Below are positions 1 to 8,560 of a DNA stretch of 64,000 bases, piece after piece (positions within the stretch are counted from its first letter, which is position 1; each line of letters begins with the position of its first letter). Source of the stretch: a candidate division KSB1 bacterium (lineage in GTDB: Bacteria; Zhuqueibacterota; Zhuqueibacteria; Zhuqueibacterales; Zhuqueibacteraceae); the NCBI GenBank assembly GCA_034506175.1, contig JAPDQB010000008.1, positions 90,181 through 154,180 of the forward strand, given 5' to 3'. Both the position numbers and the translations under genes were made by a program. The notes beneath the pieces are model-generated. The model saw nothing but the letters and a program-made list of their open reading frames with translations. It made no database searches and was not told the DNA's origin.

Positions 1-669
1 GCATATAGCAGCAAGTACGACAACTTCATTAGCCCGCTGACGACGGTGGGCTCCCCATTTCCGCCGATTTCCAGTACCGTCGTCAAGATGGGCGATGGGG
101 CAATCACCAAGCCGGAAATCACCCTGACCTATTTGAATTTTGGCGAGGTCGCCATTAAGGGCGTGGATGTTGGCTTGGGCTACCAGCTTAACCGAAACCT
201 CGGTTTCTGGATCAATTATTCGTACATTGATCCAGAAGACATTGCTGACAATCTCGAAAATGACCTCAATGGAAATCAAGTGGTCGATGTAACCGAATAC
301 GAAGCCCTGAGCTTCAATACGCCGAAGAAGAAATATAACGTGGGCATCGCGCTCAGCAATATTTTCACTAAGGGTACGTATGCATCTTTGAGCATGCGCC
401 ATGTCGATAAATACGACTTCATCTCTGGACGGCATCGGGCCACGGCGGCGAGAAGAGTTCCCGGCGCCTGGCAGTTTGTCGACCGCGGGCCATTGGGTGG
501 CTTTGAAACGTTTGATCTCAACCTGTCCTACGCCATGCAAAACGGCGTGACGATCAATGTTTCAGCCACCAATATTTTCAACGCGCCGCTGCGCGAGATG
601 GTCGGTTCGCCGGAGATTCGAAGAATCGTTGTCGGCGAAGTGAAATACAATTTCAACTTCGTGCCATAA
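1..669 (+). CDS. TonB-dependent receptor, C-terminal part (5' end outside window)
   Basis: The frame is open from the first base to the stop at 667-669, giving 222 residues of a protein that begins upstream. Seen: alternating amphipathic beta-strands with aromatic girdle residues, and the segment FETFDLNLSYAMQNGVTINV followed by ATNIFN and a last strand VKYNFNF. This is the usual end of a TonB-dependent outer-membrane receptor barrel (last strands plus terminal aromatic). Such receptors import siderophores, vitamins or oligosaccharides using TonB energy. The substrate cannot be inferred because the plug domain is not in the window. The MFS permease 320 bp downstream could carry the same substrate across the inner membrane, but the gap argues against one transcript. 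No terminator is visible after the stop. Confidence 0.75.
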   Translation, partial: AYSSKYDNFISPLTTVGSPFPPISSTVVKMGDGAITKPEITLTYLNFGEVAIKGVDVGLGYQLNRNLGFWINYSYIDPEDIADNLENDLNGNQVVDVTEYEALSFNTPKKKYNVGIALSNIFTKGTYASLSMRHVDKYDFISGRHRATAARRVPGAWQFVDRGPLGGFETFDLNLSYAMQNGVTINVSATNIFNAPLREMVGSPEIRRIVVGEVKYNFNFVP

Positions 670-992
670 TTGGGTTTGACTGTTGGCCGGTTCGCCAGTT
701 AGCTGGTTCGCTTTGATTTTTTATCGTACCACCGGCGCAACAAAGCAGATTAGTTAATTTGGCCGACCGGACGCTGGATTTTTTGAAACCCTGAGAGGGT
801 ATCTGTCAAGTCACTGACCGGACACTTTTTTCACCTCAATTTTCGGGAGTTCAACAAATTCAAGTGACCGACCAGTCGCGTTTCCTCTTTTTCAGATACC
901 CTCTGAGAATTTTTCTCTGGCTGTGTGGAAGCCCCCTCGAGACGATGCTGGCGCACACAACGAGAATAAATTTAAGCGTTGAAAAATAATAT
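670..992. repeat. Intergenic region with a 12-bp inverted repeat
   Basis: No gene is seen in this 323-bp gap. It contains AGAGGGTATCTG (794-805) and its reverse complement CAGATACCCTCT (893-904), about 90 bp apart. Between them lie two related direct motifs, CAAGTCACTGACCGG and CAAGTGACCGACCAG. The arrangement could be a degenerate small mobile element or a regulatory site for the MFS gene. No second copy was noticed in the window. Confidence 0.35.
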
Positions 993-2219
993 ATGATCAT
1001 GGCGCAAAGACGAGGGGTGGCAGTTTCGGTCGCGGTGGCGGCTCTTGGTTACTTCGTTGATTTGTATGATATCGTCATCTTCGGTGTCGTGCGCGTTGCC
1101 AGCCTCACCGACATCGGCCTCACTGGCGATGCGCTGACCTCCAAAGGCATTCTGCTGCTCAATCTGCAAATGATTGGTATGCTCATTGGCGGCGTCGGCT
1201 GGGGCATCCTCGGGGACAAAATCGGCCGGCGTGTCGCGCTGATCGCGACGATTACGATGTACTCGCTGGCCAACATCGCCAACGGGCTGGTCAATGACCT
1301 GGCGAGTTACGCAATTTTGCGTTTTATTGCCGGCGTCGGCCTTGCCGGCGAATTGGGAACGGGCATCACGCTGGTCGCAGAAATTTTGCCCAAACAATAT
1401 CGCGGCTACGGCACGACGATCATTTCTTTTTTGGGTCTGGTCGGCGCACTGACGGCTTCGTACATCGGTGGATCATTCGACTGGCGCACGGCTTATTTCA
1501 CTGGCGGTGGCATGGGGCTGGTGGTGTTGGTGGGGCGCCTCATCAGCTTGCGCGAATCGGAAATGTTTCAAGCGCAAAAGCAAACAGCGCACAGGCGCGG
1601 CGATGTCATGCTGATCTTGCGCTCGAACAAAATATTGCTCAAATATTTGGCTGTCACGGCGATTGGCGTACCGATTTGGTATGTTTCCGGCATCATCGTC
1701 ACGTTTTCGCCGGAGTTTGGTCAGGCGCTCAATTTGGCGCGCGCGATTACAGCGGCGGAGACATTGCGTTGGCAGGCAATTGGTCTGGCCATCGGCAGCG
1801 GCTTAAGTGGCATCATGAGTGAGGTGATCAAAAATCGGAAAAAAGTAATCTGGGGTTGTTTTATTCTGATGGCGATTCTCCTCGCGGCGTTGCTCATGAC
1901 GCCTCAAACCGATCCCGCTTTTTTTATGATCCTCATTTTTGTGATCGGCCTCGGCCAAGGCTATTGGACGGTTTTTATTACGATGGCGGCTGAACAATTT
2001 GGGACGAACATCCGCGCGACGGTGACGACTTCGGTGCCAAATTTCGTGCGCGCCATGGTCGTGCCGATGACGATCGTTTTGAATAGCATCCGCCATCCGC
2101 TCGGATTGATCAACAGCACAATGCTCATCGGCGGGGTTGTCTTTGCTTTGGCGTGCTTGTCACTTTATGCGATGAAAGAAACGTACGGACGGGATATTGA
2201 TTTTGTCGAGGGGGAGTAA
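993..2219 (+). CDS. Major facilitator superfamily permease
   Basis: 408 residues, a normal length for a 12-helix MFS carrier. Seen: a first helix with the acidic pair FVDLYD (residues 21-26), typical of metabolite:H+ symporter branches; the cytoplasmic loop 2-3 signature GDKIGRR (residues 74-80); a long basic central loop around residues 190-215; and a second six-helix half. The protein should sit in the inner membrane and move a small organic anion or sugar-like metabolite by proton symport. The substrate cannot be read from the sequence. Two near-adjacent starts exist (ATG at 993 and at 999) with no strong Shine-Dalgarno; the first is used. The gene converges with glgA, whose stop lies 34 bp away. 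Confidence 0.85.
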   Translation: MIMAQRRGVAVSVAVAALGYFVDLYDIVIFGVVRVASLTDIGLTGDALTSKGILLLNLQMIGMLIGGVGWGILGDKIGRRVALIATITMYSLANIANGLVNDLASYAILRFIAGVGLAGELGTGITLVAEILPKQYRGYGTTIISFLGLVGALTASYIGGSFDWRTAYFTGGGMGLVVLVGRLISLRESEMFQAQKQTAHRRGDVMLILRSNKILLKYLAVTAIGVPIWYVSGIIVTFSPEFGQALNLARAITAAETLRWQAIGLAIGSGLSGIMSEVIKNRKKVIWGCFILMAILLAALLMTPQTDPAFFMILIFVIGLGQGYWTVFITMAAEQFGTNIRATVTTSVPNFVRAMVVPMTIVLNSIRHPLGLINSTMLIGGVVFALACLSLYAMKETYGRDIDFVEGE

Positions 2220-2253
2220 GGCCTTCTTGTGCCTGCGAGTTGCAAAGCCTGAA

Positions 2254-3705
2254 TTATCCCCTCTTGCTCTTCGCCTTTTTGTAAACTTCCATATACTTCC
2301 TCGCCGATTTCTGCCAGGAAAAATCCTCCGCCATCCCGCGCGCGACGACTTTCATCCACTCATCTTTCTGATAGAAAATCGTCAAGGCCCGCTGGATGGT
2401 GGTGTATAACGCGTACGGCGTAAAATCCCAAAACGAAAAACCGTTGCCCTGCTGGTTGAACTCATGATAGTCTTTGACGGTGTCTGCCAAGCCGCCGGTT
2501 TTGCGAACGATGGGCACGGTACCGTAATTCAAGCTGTACATTTGATTCAACCCGCACGGCTCGTAACGCGATGGCATCAGGTACATGTCACAGCCGGCGG
2601 TGATCCAATGTGCCAGCTCATTGTTGAAGCCGAGATAAACCGAAACTTTTTCCGGATATGTGCTTGCCGCCCAACGCAGAAAATCCTCATATTTTTGCTC
2701 GCCGCTTCCCAGAAAGACAAGCTGCAACGGCATTTGCATCAGCTCCGGGAACGCCTGGGAAATAATCTCCAACCCCTTTTGCACCGCCAGGCGCGAGATC
2801 ATGCCGATGGCCGGCACGTTTTCATGAAATGGCAATTTGACGTAATCCAGCAGGGCCTTTTTATTTTTTATTTTATCGGTGAACGTGTCAAAATCGTAGC
2901 GCTGCGGAATGAATCTGTCAACGCGCGGACTCCAGTCACTTGGATCAATGCCGTTCAAAATGCCGTAAAAATCATCGCGCCGCATTGCCAAAACGCCATC
3001 GAGGCGCTCGCCATACTCCGGGGTTTGAATCTCACGCGCGTAGGTTTCGCTCACTGTTGTGATCGCATCCGCATACAACAAGCCCGCCTTCAAAAACGAA
3101 AACGCTTGGTGAAACTCGTATGGCCCCATCGGATAATACTTGTCATAATACAAACCGGCGTGATAAATCGATTCTTTCGAAAACGCGCCTTGATAGGCGA
3201 GATTGTGAATCGACAGCACCGAAGCAGTATGCCAGAACAGGCTGTCCCAACCGTATTTTTCCCGCAGATAAACCGGCAGCAGCGCGGTTTGCCAATCGTT
3301 GCCATGCAAAATATCCGGCGGCCAATGATAACGCTGCAGAATTTGGAACACGGCGTTTTGCAAAAGAATGAAGCGCTTGTCTTCATCCGCAGCGTTGGTG
3401 TAAAGCGAGGCGCGGTGATAATAACGCGGACAATCGATGAAATAATGCTCGACGCCGGCCTCGTTTTTCTTGTACCAAACGTGGTAATAAACCGTCTCGC
3501 TGCCGATTTGCACGGGAATGTCATACAATTCACGCGCAAAAGACAGACCGTGATGGATGGTGTTGATCGAGCCGTACAGCGGCATGAAAACTTTGACCTC
3601 GCATCCTTCCGCCGCCAAGGCCGAGGGCAACGCGCCGCTCACGTCCGCCAGGCCGCCGGTTTTCGCAAAGGGCACACATTCACTTGTTGCAAACGCGATT
3701 CGCAT
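2254..3705 (-). CDS. glgA: Glycogen synthase (ADP-glucose starch synthase)
   Basis: 483 residues, full length for bacterial GlgA (GT5). It transfers glucose from ADP-glucose to the non-reducing end of an alpha-1,4-glucan in the cytoplasm. Seen: the N-terminal ADP-glucose motif KTGGLADV (from residue 16) inside the canonical start MRIAFATSECVPFAKTGGL, the NDWQTALLP segment, and the C-terminal catalytic region SRYEPCGLNQ followed by KTGGLADTV. A strong Shine-Dalgarno (GGAGGAAGG) precedes the ATG at 3705 and fixes the start. The next gene upstream on the same strand, a thioesterase, ends about 96 bp away and is not obviously related. No other glycogen genes are in the window. Confidence 0.95.
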   Translation of the reverse strand: MRIAFATSECVPFAKTGGLADVSGALPSALAAEGCEVKVFMPLYGSINTIHHGLSFARELYDIPVQIGSETVYYHVWYKKNEAGVEHYFIDCPRYYHRASLYTNAADEDKRFILLQNAVFQILQRYHWPPDILHGNDWQTALLPVYLREKYGWDSLFWHTASVLSIHNLAYQGAFSKESIYHAGLYYDKYYPMGPYEFHQAFSFLKAGLLYADAITTVSETYAREIQTPEYGERLDGVLAMRRDDFYGILNGIDPSDWSPRVDRFIPQRYDFDTFTDKIKNKKALLDYVKLPFHENVPAIGMISRLAVQKGLEIISQAFPELMQMPLQLVFLGSGEQKYEDFLRWAASTYPEKVSVYLGFNNELAHWITAGCDMYLMPSRYEPCGLNQMYSLNYGTVPIVRKTGGLADTVKDYHEFNQQGNGFSFWDFTPYALYTTIQRALTIFYQKDEWMKVVARGMAEDFSWQKSARKYMEVYKKAKSKRG

Positions 3706-3801
3706 TTGTCCTTCCTCCGAAAATGATTAAACAACGAAAGCGGGAAAAAGATAAACAACTTTCCCGCCAAAGTCAAGGTCGAACCAAATGAAGGATTATT
3801 T

Positions 3802-4662
3802 TTACACGGGTCCGTGAATGACCCCCGTCACAATTTCCTGCGGCGGAATGATGAGTTTGCCGTTCAAATCGACAAAGATGCCGAGCGAGTAATCACGTGC
3901 GAGCAATTTGCCGGTGGCAGCGTTATAAATTTCGTGAATCCACGCGCCGCGCACTTTGCCCATCTCGCAAATCCAGCTCACGATCTCGATTTGATCGTTA
4001 TCCAGGGCCGGCTCGAAATATTCCAGCTCGTGGCCGCCTTGCACGACGAGCCAATCGTGGCGCAGGCTTTCAATCGGATGGCCGGCCGCGCGAATTGCCT
4101 CAAAATGGGCTTGGGTAATCCAATGCAAATAGACGGCGTTGTTCACGTGCTGCGCCGTATCCACTTCATAGGTTTGCACCCGGCGGTGATGGCGATAGCG
4201 ATACGCCTTCTCGGTTTTCTGCGGGTTGCGCATCCGAATTTCCAGATCTTCCAATTCACCGGTGGGATCAAAAGCCTTTTCGAATTCTTTCGGAATGCGA
4301 AGCGGTTGGCCGGTTTTCAAGTCGAGATAAACCCAATTGGCGCGGGCACGCGCCACTGGAGCGCCGTCGCGGCGGCGGGTGATTTTATATTCGCGATTGG
4401 AAGTCACGCGCTTCATGTCGGAAACCCACGTCGTCACCTCCAACTCGTCGCCGTAAGCGGCTTGCAAGTAGTAGCGAATCGACAGGTGGCGGATCACCCA
4501 GCCCGCGCCGTGGTCGCGATACCACGCCGGACTGTAACCGGCATCGGTGGAGGCCTCGATCGCAGCCTCCTGCATGTAGTTGGCGTAAATCGCGTGGTTG
4601 AGGTGATGAAATGAATCCAGCTCGTAGTGGCGCACGCGGAAACGGCGCGTAAATTGGCGCAT
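3802..4662 (-). CDS. Double hot-dog acyl-CoA/acyl-ACP thioesterase
   Basis: 286 residues with two tandem hot-dog units. Unit one starts at the N-terminus (RVRHYELDSFHHLNHAIY); unit two starts near residue 155 (RRVQTYEVDTAQHVNNAVYL). Both show the YxxDxxxHxNNxxY-like thioesterase signature. Such fused proteins resemble fatty acyl-ACP thioesterases (FatA-like) and 4-hydroxybenzoyl-CoA thioesterases, which release free acids from a CoA or ACP thioester. The substrate is undetermined. The start at 4662 is supported by AAGGAG seven bases upstream. It is divergent from the microcompartment vertex gene, with about 200 bp between starts. Confidence 0.85.
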   Translation of the reverse strand: MRQFTRRFRVRHYELDSFHHLNHAIYANYMQEAAIEASTDAGYSPAWYRDHGAGWVIRHLSIRYYLQAAYGDELEVTTWVSDMKRVTSNREYKITRRRDGAPVARARANWVYLDLKTGQPLRIPKEFEKAFDPTGELEDLEIRMRNPQKTEKAYRYRHHRRVQTYEVDTAQHVNNAVYLHWITQAHFEAIRAAGHPIESLRHDWLVVQGGHELEYFEPALDNDQIEIVSWICEMGKVRGAWIHEIYNAATGKLLARDYSLGIFVDLNGKLIIPPQEIVTGVIHGPV

Positions 4663-4861
4663 GGTTTTTCTCCTTTCTGGAAATTAAAATACGCCGTTTT
4701 TTCGAGAATTTCAAGACTCATTTGTGTCGAAATCGCCATGCAAGATTTTAAAAAAATAGTGGAAACCTGCCGGGCGCTTTTGTATATTTTAAATGAGGTG
4801 CGCCGATTGCTCGTAAAAAAACAATAGCCATTAACAAGCAAACAGCTGCCAGTAACCAGAC

Positions 4862-5137
4862 ATGCTCATCTGCCGTGTGGTCGGAGACGTGGTCTCCACC
4901 ATCAAAAACCAACATCTCCAAGGCCACAAGCTTCTGCTCGTGCAGCCGGTCGATCTCGACGGCCAGACCCCGCAAGGCGAGACGATGATCGCCCTGGATA
5001 GAGTCGATGCCGGGCCGCAGGATTTGGTGCTGGTTAATCGCGAAGGCGGCGCCGCGCGCATTCTGCTGAATAATCCGAAAATTCCCGTGCAGGCCGTCAT
5101 CGTCGGCGTGATTGATAACATCGATGTTGCCAAATGA
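4862..5137 (+). CDS. Bacterial microcompartment vertex protein, EutN/CcmL (BMC-P) family
   Basis: 91 residues, the usual size of EutN/CcmL pentamers. Seen: the conserved start [12 protein letters not shown] and the second half [13 protein letters not shown] ... [12 protein letters not shown], which match the pentamer family closely. Known of the family: five copies cap the vertices of icosahedral protein shells that enclose metabolic enzymes. The gene overlaps deoC by 4 bp (ATGA), implying translational coupling and a joint role. No hexameric BMC-H or trimeric BMC-T shell gene lies in the window, so the rest of the shell would have to be encoded elsewhere, or this is a relict. No clear Shine-Dalgarno precedes the ATG, but the family-typical N-terminus supports this start. 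Confidence 0.88.
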   Translation: MLICRVVGDVVSTIKNQHLQGHKLLLVQPVDLDGQTPQGETMIALDRVDAGPQDLVLVNREGGAARILLNNPKIPVQAVIVGVIDNIDVAK

Positions 5138-5964
5138 ATTTTGATGAACGCTTAAACCGCATTATTGCAGAAGAAATGGGGCATCGGTATCGCGCGCCCC
5201 AATGCAACTGGTGTTGGGTTTGTCCCGATTGCAAAACCGAAGTCGTTTCCCACATTGTGAGAAACGGCGCGGCGCGAGTCGGTGCCAATCCCGGCATCGG
5301 CCCGCTGCATGGCGACATGGCTCAAACCATCGATCATACCTTGTTAAAAGCCGAAGCCACGCAGGTGCAGGTTGAAAAGCTTTGTGAGGAAGCCGCGGCC
5401 TACAGCTTTGCCAGCGTTTGTGTGAATCCGACGTGGGTGCCACTTTGTTACAAACTTCTGCGCGGGACAAGCGTGATGGTTTGCACCGTGGTCGGGTTTC
5501 CGCTGGGTGCGACGACGACGGAAACGAAAGCATTTGAAGCGCGCCAGGCCGTGGCATGCGGCGCCTCCGAAATCGACATGGTCATCAATATTGGCCGCCT
5601 CAAATCCGGCGATTACGACACGGTCGAACACGATATTTATCACGTGGTGCGGGCCTCGGCGCCGGCGCATGTGAAAGTGATCATTGAAACGTGTTATTTA
5701 ACCGATGATGAGAAAATCAAAGCCTGTGTGCTCGCGCAAGAAGCCGGCGCGCATTTTGTGAAAACCTCGACCGGCTTCGGCTCCGGCGGTGCGAAAATCG
5801 AAGACATCGCGCTCATGCGCCGCGTAGTCGGCGAATCCATGGGCGTCAAAGCCTCCGGCGGCATCCGCGAGTACGAAACTGCCGCGCAGATGATCGAAGC
5901 TGGTGCCTCGCGCATCGGCGCTTCGGCCAGTGTCGCGATTGTGGAGAAAAAGCAGGCGGCGTGA
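5134..5964 (+). CDS. deoC: Deoxyribose-phosphate aldolase with Cys-rich N-terminal extension
   Basis: 276 residues against roughly 220-260 for ordinary DeoC. The enzyme cleaves 2-deoxyribose 5-phosphate into glyceraldehyde 3-phosphate and acetaldehyde. Seen: the aldolase core from IDHTLLK (residues 66-72), the Schiff-base lysine K210 in FVKTSTGFG, and the second conserved lysine K239 in GVKASGG. The extra ~60 residues hold an amphipathic helix ([14 protein letters not shown]) followed by C24-x2-C27-x2-C30-x2-C33, a four-cysteine motif that could bind zinc or an Fe-S centre. Amphipathic N-terminal helices serve as encapsulation peptides for microcompartment cargo. With the overlapping EutN gene this suggests an aldolase packaged in a shell, where acetaldehyde could be confined. 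The encapsulation role is inference. Confidence 0.92.
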   Translation: MNFDERLNRIIAEEMGHRYRAPQCNWCWVCPDCKTEVVSHIVRNGAARVGANPGIGPLHGDMAQTIDHTLLKAEATQVQVEKLCEEAAAYSFASVCVNPTWVPLCYKLLRGTSVMVCTVVGFPLGATTTETKAFEARQAVACGASEIDMVINIGRLKSGDYDTVEHDIYHVVRASAPAHVKVIIETCYLTDDEKIKACVLAQEAGAHFVKTSTGFGSGGAKIEDIALMRRVVGESMGVKASGGIREYETAAQMIEAGASRIGASASVAIVEKKQAA

Positions 5965-6000
5965 AATACTGAATGCTTGATGCTGTTTTAGAGCGATAAT

Positions 6001-7047
6001 ATGACCTTGTCTGCGGGCTGCTTCAATGCGTGGGGGCGAAATCTGCGACTGAATCAATCGTATTCCATGGTTTTGACTCTCATCCTCTTTCTGTTTTTCC
6101 TGCCTTGTTGCAATCAGCCATCCGAAAATTTTTCTCGTTTACTGGCTTTCCGAAAAAAATGTGTTGAAATTTTGGGCACACGCTCCGGAGCGATTCTCGT
6201 GATGAACCCGAACAATGGCCTGCTGTTGGCTGTGGTGAATGAAAAACTCGGCGTGAAAAACTCGACGCGTCCCGGCTCAACGTTTAAAATCATCACAGCG
6301 CTGACGCTGCTGAAAAACGGGCTCATCAACCCCACCGATAAATTCATCTGCAACGGCCAAATCGAGATTCGCGGGAAGGTCTACCGTTGTTGGCTGCGTG
6401 AGGGGCATGGGAAGCAAAATCTGATGCAAGCGCTGGCCAATTCTTGCAATGTTTATTTTTATCAGGCCGGCGCAAGGCTGTCTCCCGAAAAACTTACTGC
6501 AAGTGCACGGCAATTTCATTTGGGTGAATGCACGGATGTCAATTTCTCCAACGAAGATGGCGGAAAGATTCCGCAGTGGGTTTCGGAGGAAGAACAAATC
6601 AATTTTCTCGTCGGACAAGCGCGCTCACTGGCGGCGACGCCATTGCAAATACTGGCGTTGATTTCTGTGGTAGCGAATGGCGGATTTTATTATCGGCCTT
6701 TTTATCCGACCTCTCCGAAAGAATTCGAAATGTTTCGCCCAGATTTGAAGGGAACGATTCATTTCGGCGATGAGCTAGGCATTGTTAAAGAAGGCTTGCG
6801 TCAAAGTGCAGCGTATGGAACCAGCGCGGCGGTGAAATTGCCGCAAATTAGGGTCGCGGGAAAAACCGGCACGTCTTCGGGCTATTTCGGTGCGAAAACC
6901 GACGCCTGGTTTGCCGGCTTCGCGCCGTTTGAAAAGCCGGAGATCGTCGTCGTCGTTTTTTTAGAAAATGGCCGGGGTGCAATGGATGCAGCGCCCATTG
7001 CCAGAGAAGTCTTGGCAAGTTATTTCGTCGTTTTTAAAACGCGTTAA
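6001..7047 (+). CDS. Stand-alone penicillin-binding transpeptidase-domain protein
   Basis: 348 residues carrying only the transpeptidase domain. Seen: the nucleophile motif S93-T-F-K96 in RPGSTFK, the SxN motif in ANSCNVYF, and the KTGT box in AGKTGTSSG. The pedestal/dimerisation domain of class B PBPs is missing. A hydrophobic stretch ending LPCC near residue 36 looks like a lipoprotein or anchor signal, so it should act in the periplasm on peptidoglycan stem peptides. An internal ATG at 6067 (residue 23) begins directly at the hydrophobic segment and is an equally plausible start; neither has a good Shine-Dalgarno. It follows deoC by 36 bp. It could be a small D,D-transpeptidase or a sensor of beta-lactams or muropeptides. 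Confidence 0.8.
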   Translation: MTLSAGCFNAWGRNLRLNQSYSMVLTLILFLFFLPCCNQPSENFSRLLAFRKKCVEILGTRSGAILVMNPNNGLLLAVVNEKLGVKNSTRPGSTFKIITALTLLKNGLINPTDKFICNGQIEIRGKVYRCWLREGHGKQNLMQALANSCNVYFYQAGARLSPEKLTASARQFHLGECTDVNFSNEDGGKIPQWVSEEEQINFLVGQARSLAATPLQILALISVVANGGFYYRPFYPTSPKEFEMFRPDLKGTIHFGDELGIVKEGLRQSAAYGTSAAVKLPQIRVAGKTGTSSGYFGAKTDAWFAGFAPFEKPEIVVVVFLENGRGAMDAAPIAREVLASYFVVFKTR

Positions 7048-7313
7048 GATTCCGGGGAACTTTCCCTTCTTTCATCCTCTTCCCAAGCTTTACTCATATT
7101 TTGCCATTTTTGCAATCACCAGAGCTGCAATTTTCATTTTTAAGAATTTTCATTTAGTTTTTTGGGCAACGCCGAAGATAAATAGCTGAAAAACCGTTCG
7201 CACTTTTTTAAAATATGCGGCACGGTATTTGTCGAGCAAATATGTAAGGAGTGAATGATAATGACGACCAAGTCATGGCGCAATGAACCAATCAATTTCG
7301 AGAAATAAAAATT

Positions 7314-7520
7314 ATGGATAGCATGAACGAAAGAGAACTCTGGCTTTGTTCTGAGTGCGGGCACGTCGTGAAAGAAAACGACGAGTTTTGTATGGCGTGT
7401 GAATCAATTTTTATCGAGACCAATCTCGCCGCGCGCAGCCGGTTTGGCAAGAGAGCTGAAGATGCCGGTGTTGTCATGAACCCGGCTTATTCTGACGAGA
7501 TTGAATATGTTTTCGCGTAA
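7314..7520 (+). CDS. Small zinc-ribbon protein
   Basis: 68 residues. Seen: two CxxC knuckles, CSEC (residues 11-14) and CMAC (near residue 27), separated by a short loop. This is a compact zinc-ribbon (rubredoxin-like) fold, followed by a basic and then acidic tail. A second ATG at 7323 is an alternative start; no strong Shine-Dalgarno is visible. Nothing in the neighbourhood indicates a partner. A role in protein or nucleic-acid binding is possible, but none can be assigned. Confidence 0.5.
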   Translation: MDSMNERELWLCSECGHVVKENDEFCMACESIFIETNLAARSRFGKRAEDAGVVMNPAYSDEIEYVFA

Positions 7521-7568
7521 CGTTGTTTTTGAGTGACGCCCCTTTGTTTAATCGGGTTCGCCCAAAAC

Positions 7569-7600
7569 AAAAATAGCTCCAAAATCGGAGCTATTTTTAT
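7569..7600 (-). terminator. Rho-independent terminator of tRNA-Leu
   Basis: AAATAGCTCC and GGAGCTATTT pair across a six-base loop, and runs of T follow the stem on both strands. Read on the minus strand it lies 7 bp after the tRNA-Leu 3' end. It can work in both directions. Confidence 0.85.
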
Positions 7601-7606
7601 TTGCCG

Positions 7607-7690
7607 TGCCGGGAGCGGGACTCGAACCCGCAAGGGATTGCTCCCACTGGATTTTGAGTCCAGCGCGTCTACCAGTTTCACCATCCCGGC
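7607..7690 (-). tRNA. tRNA-Leu (anticodon CAA)
   Basis: Read on the minus strand, the 84-nt gene begins GCCGGGATGGTGAAACTGG and ends with the matching acceptor arm TCCCGGC plus discriminator A. The anticodon stem CTGGA/TCCAG encloses loop CTCAAAA, giving anticodon CAA (leucine, codon UUG). A variable arm (GGGAGCAATCCC) of class II type and a GGTTCGAGTCC T-arm are present. CCA is not encoded and must be added after transcription. Confidence 0.96.
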
Positions 7691-7863
7691 AACGGGTATC
7701 TTCACAACAGTCTATAATTTAGAAATTTTCCCGCAAAAGTCAAGCCCTTTTCCTGCCAAAATAAAATACTTGAGAATATCCAAAAATCTTTCTTATCTTC
7801 AAATAGGTCAGGGGATTGATCGATCACCGTATCATAATCATCGTTGTTAAAGAAAGGAACAAA

Positions 7864-8553
7864 ATGCCCAAACGCATTCTGTTGGTTGATGACGAGCAGG
7901 ACATCATTGATTTGCTGAAATACAATCTCGAAGCGGAGGGTTACGAGATCATTTCGGCAACCGATGGCTTGCAGGCGCTGGAACTGGCGCAAAGCGCTCC
8001 TGATCTGATCATTCTCGACGTCATGCTTCCCGGCAAAGACGGATGGGAGGTGATTCGACAGCTTCGCCAAACCGAAGGCACGAAGCACATTCCGGTGATT
8101 TTTCTGACCGCGAAGGGCGGGGAGGTGGATGAGGTGGTTGGGCTGGAGCTTGGCGCGGATGACTACATGATCAAGCCGATCAGCATTCGCAAGCTTATTG
8201 CGCGCATCAAAGCCGTTCTGCGCAAAACCGCGATGACTCCGTCCCACGCCGACGCGACGCTTCGGTTCGGCAAGGTCGAGATCAATCCGCTCAATTACAC
8301 CGTCAAGGTCGCCGGAAAATCGGTGGCTTTCACCAAAAAAGAATTCGAAGTGTTGCTTTACCTCGCCAAGCGCCCGGGCCGGGTGATCACGCGCGATATT
8401 TTGCTCAATGAAATTTGGGGCGACGACGTGGTGGTCATCGACCGGACCATCGACGTGCACATCCGCAAGATTCGCGAAAAGCTGGGTAACGACAACATGC
8501 ACCTGATCGAAACCATAAAGGGCGTGGGTTATCGCCTCAAAGCGGAAGAGTAA
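7864..8553 (+). CDS. OmpR/PhoB-family response regulator
   Basis: 229 residues. Receiver domain: acidic pocket D9-D10, phosphoacceptor D52 in IILDVMLPG, and a conserved lysine in MIKPIS where most family members have KPF. The C-terminal winged helix runs from about residue 135 and contains FTKKEFEVLLYLAKRPGRV and the wing segment HIRKIREKLG ... VGYRLK. AAGAAAGGAAC lies a few bases before the ATG at 7864, which is preferred over the in-frame upstream start at 7816. The histidine kinase follows after 7 bp, so they form a two-component operon. The resemblance to PhoB suggests phosphate or envelope sensing; the target genes are unknown. Confidence 0.93.
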   Translation: MPKRILLVDDEQDIIDLLKYNLEAEGYEIISATDGLQALELAQSAPDLIILDVMLPGKDGWEVIRQLRQTEGTKHIPVIFLTAKGGEVDEVVGLELGADDYMIKPISIRKLIARIKAVLRKTAMTPSHADATLRFGKVEINPLNYTVKVAGKSVAFTKKEFEVLLYLAKRPGRVITRDILLNEIWGDDVVVIDRTIDVHIRKIREKLGNDNMHLIETIKGVGYRLKAEE

Positions 8554-8560
8554 AAGGCTC

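Noticed and set aside
2464..3726. 420-codon open frame opposite glgA
   Set aside because: Antisense shadow of glycogen synthase; no motif or ribosome site.
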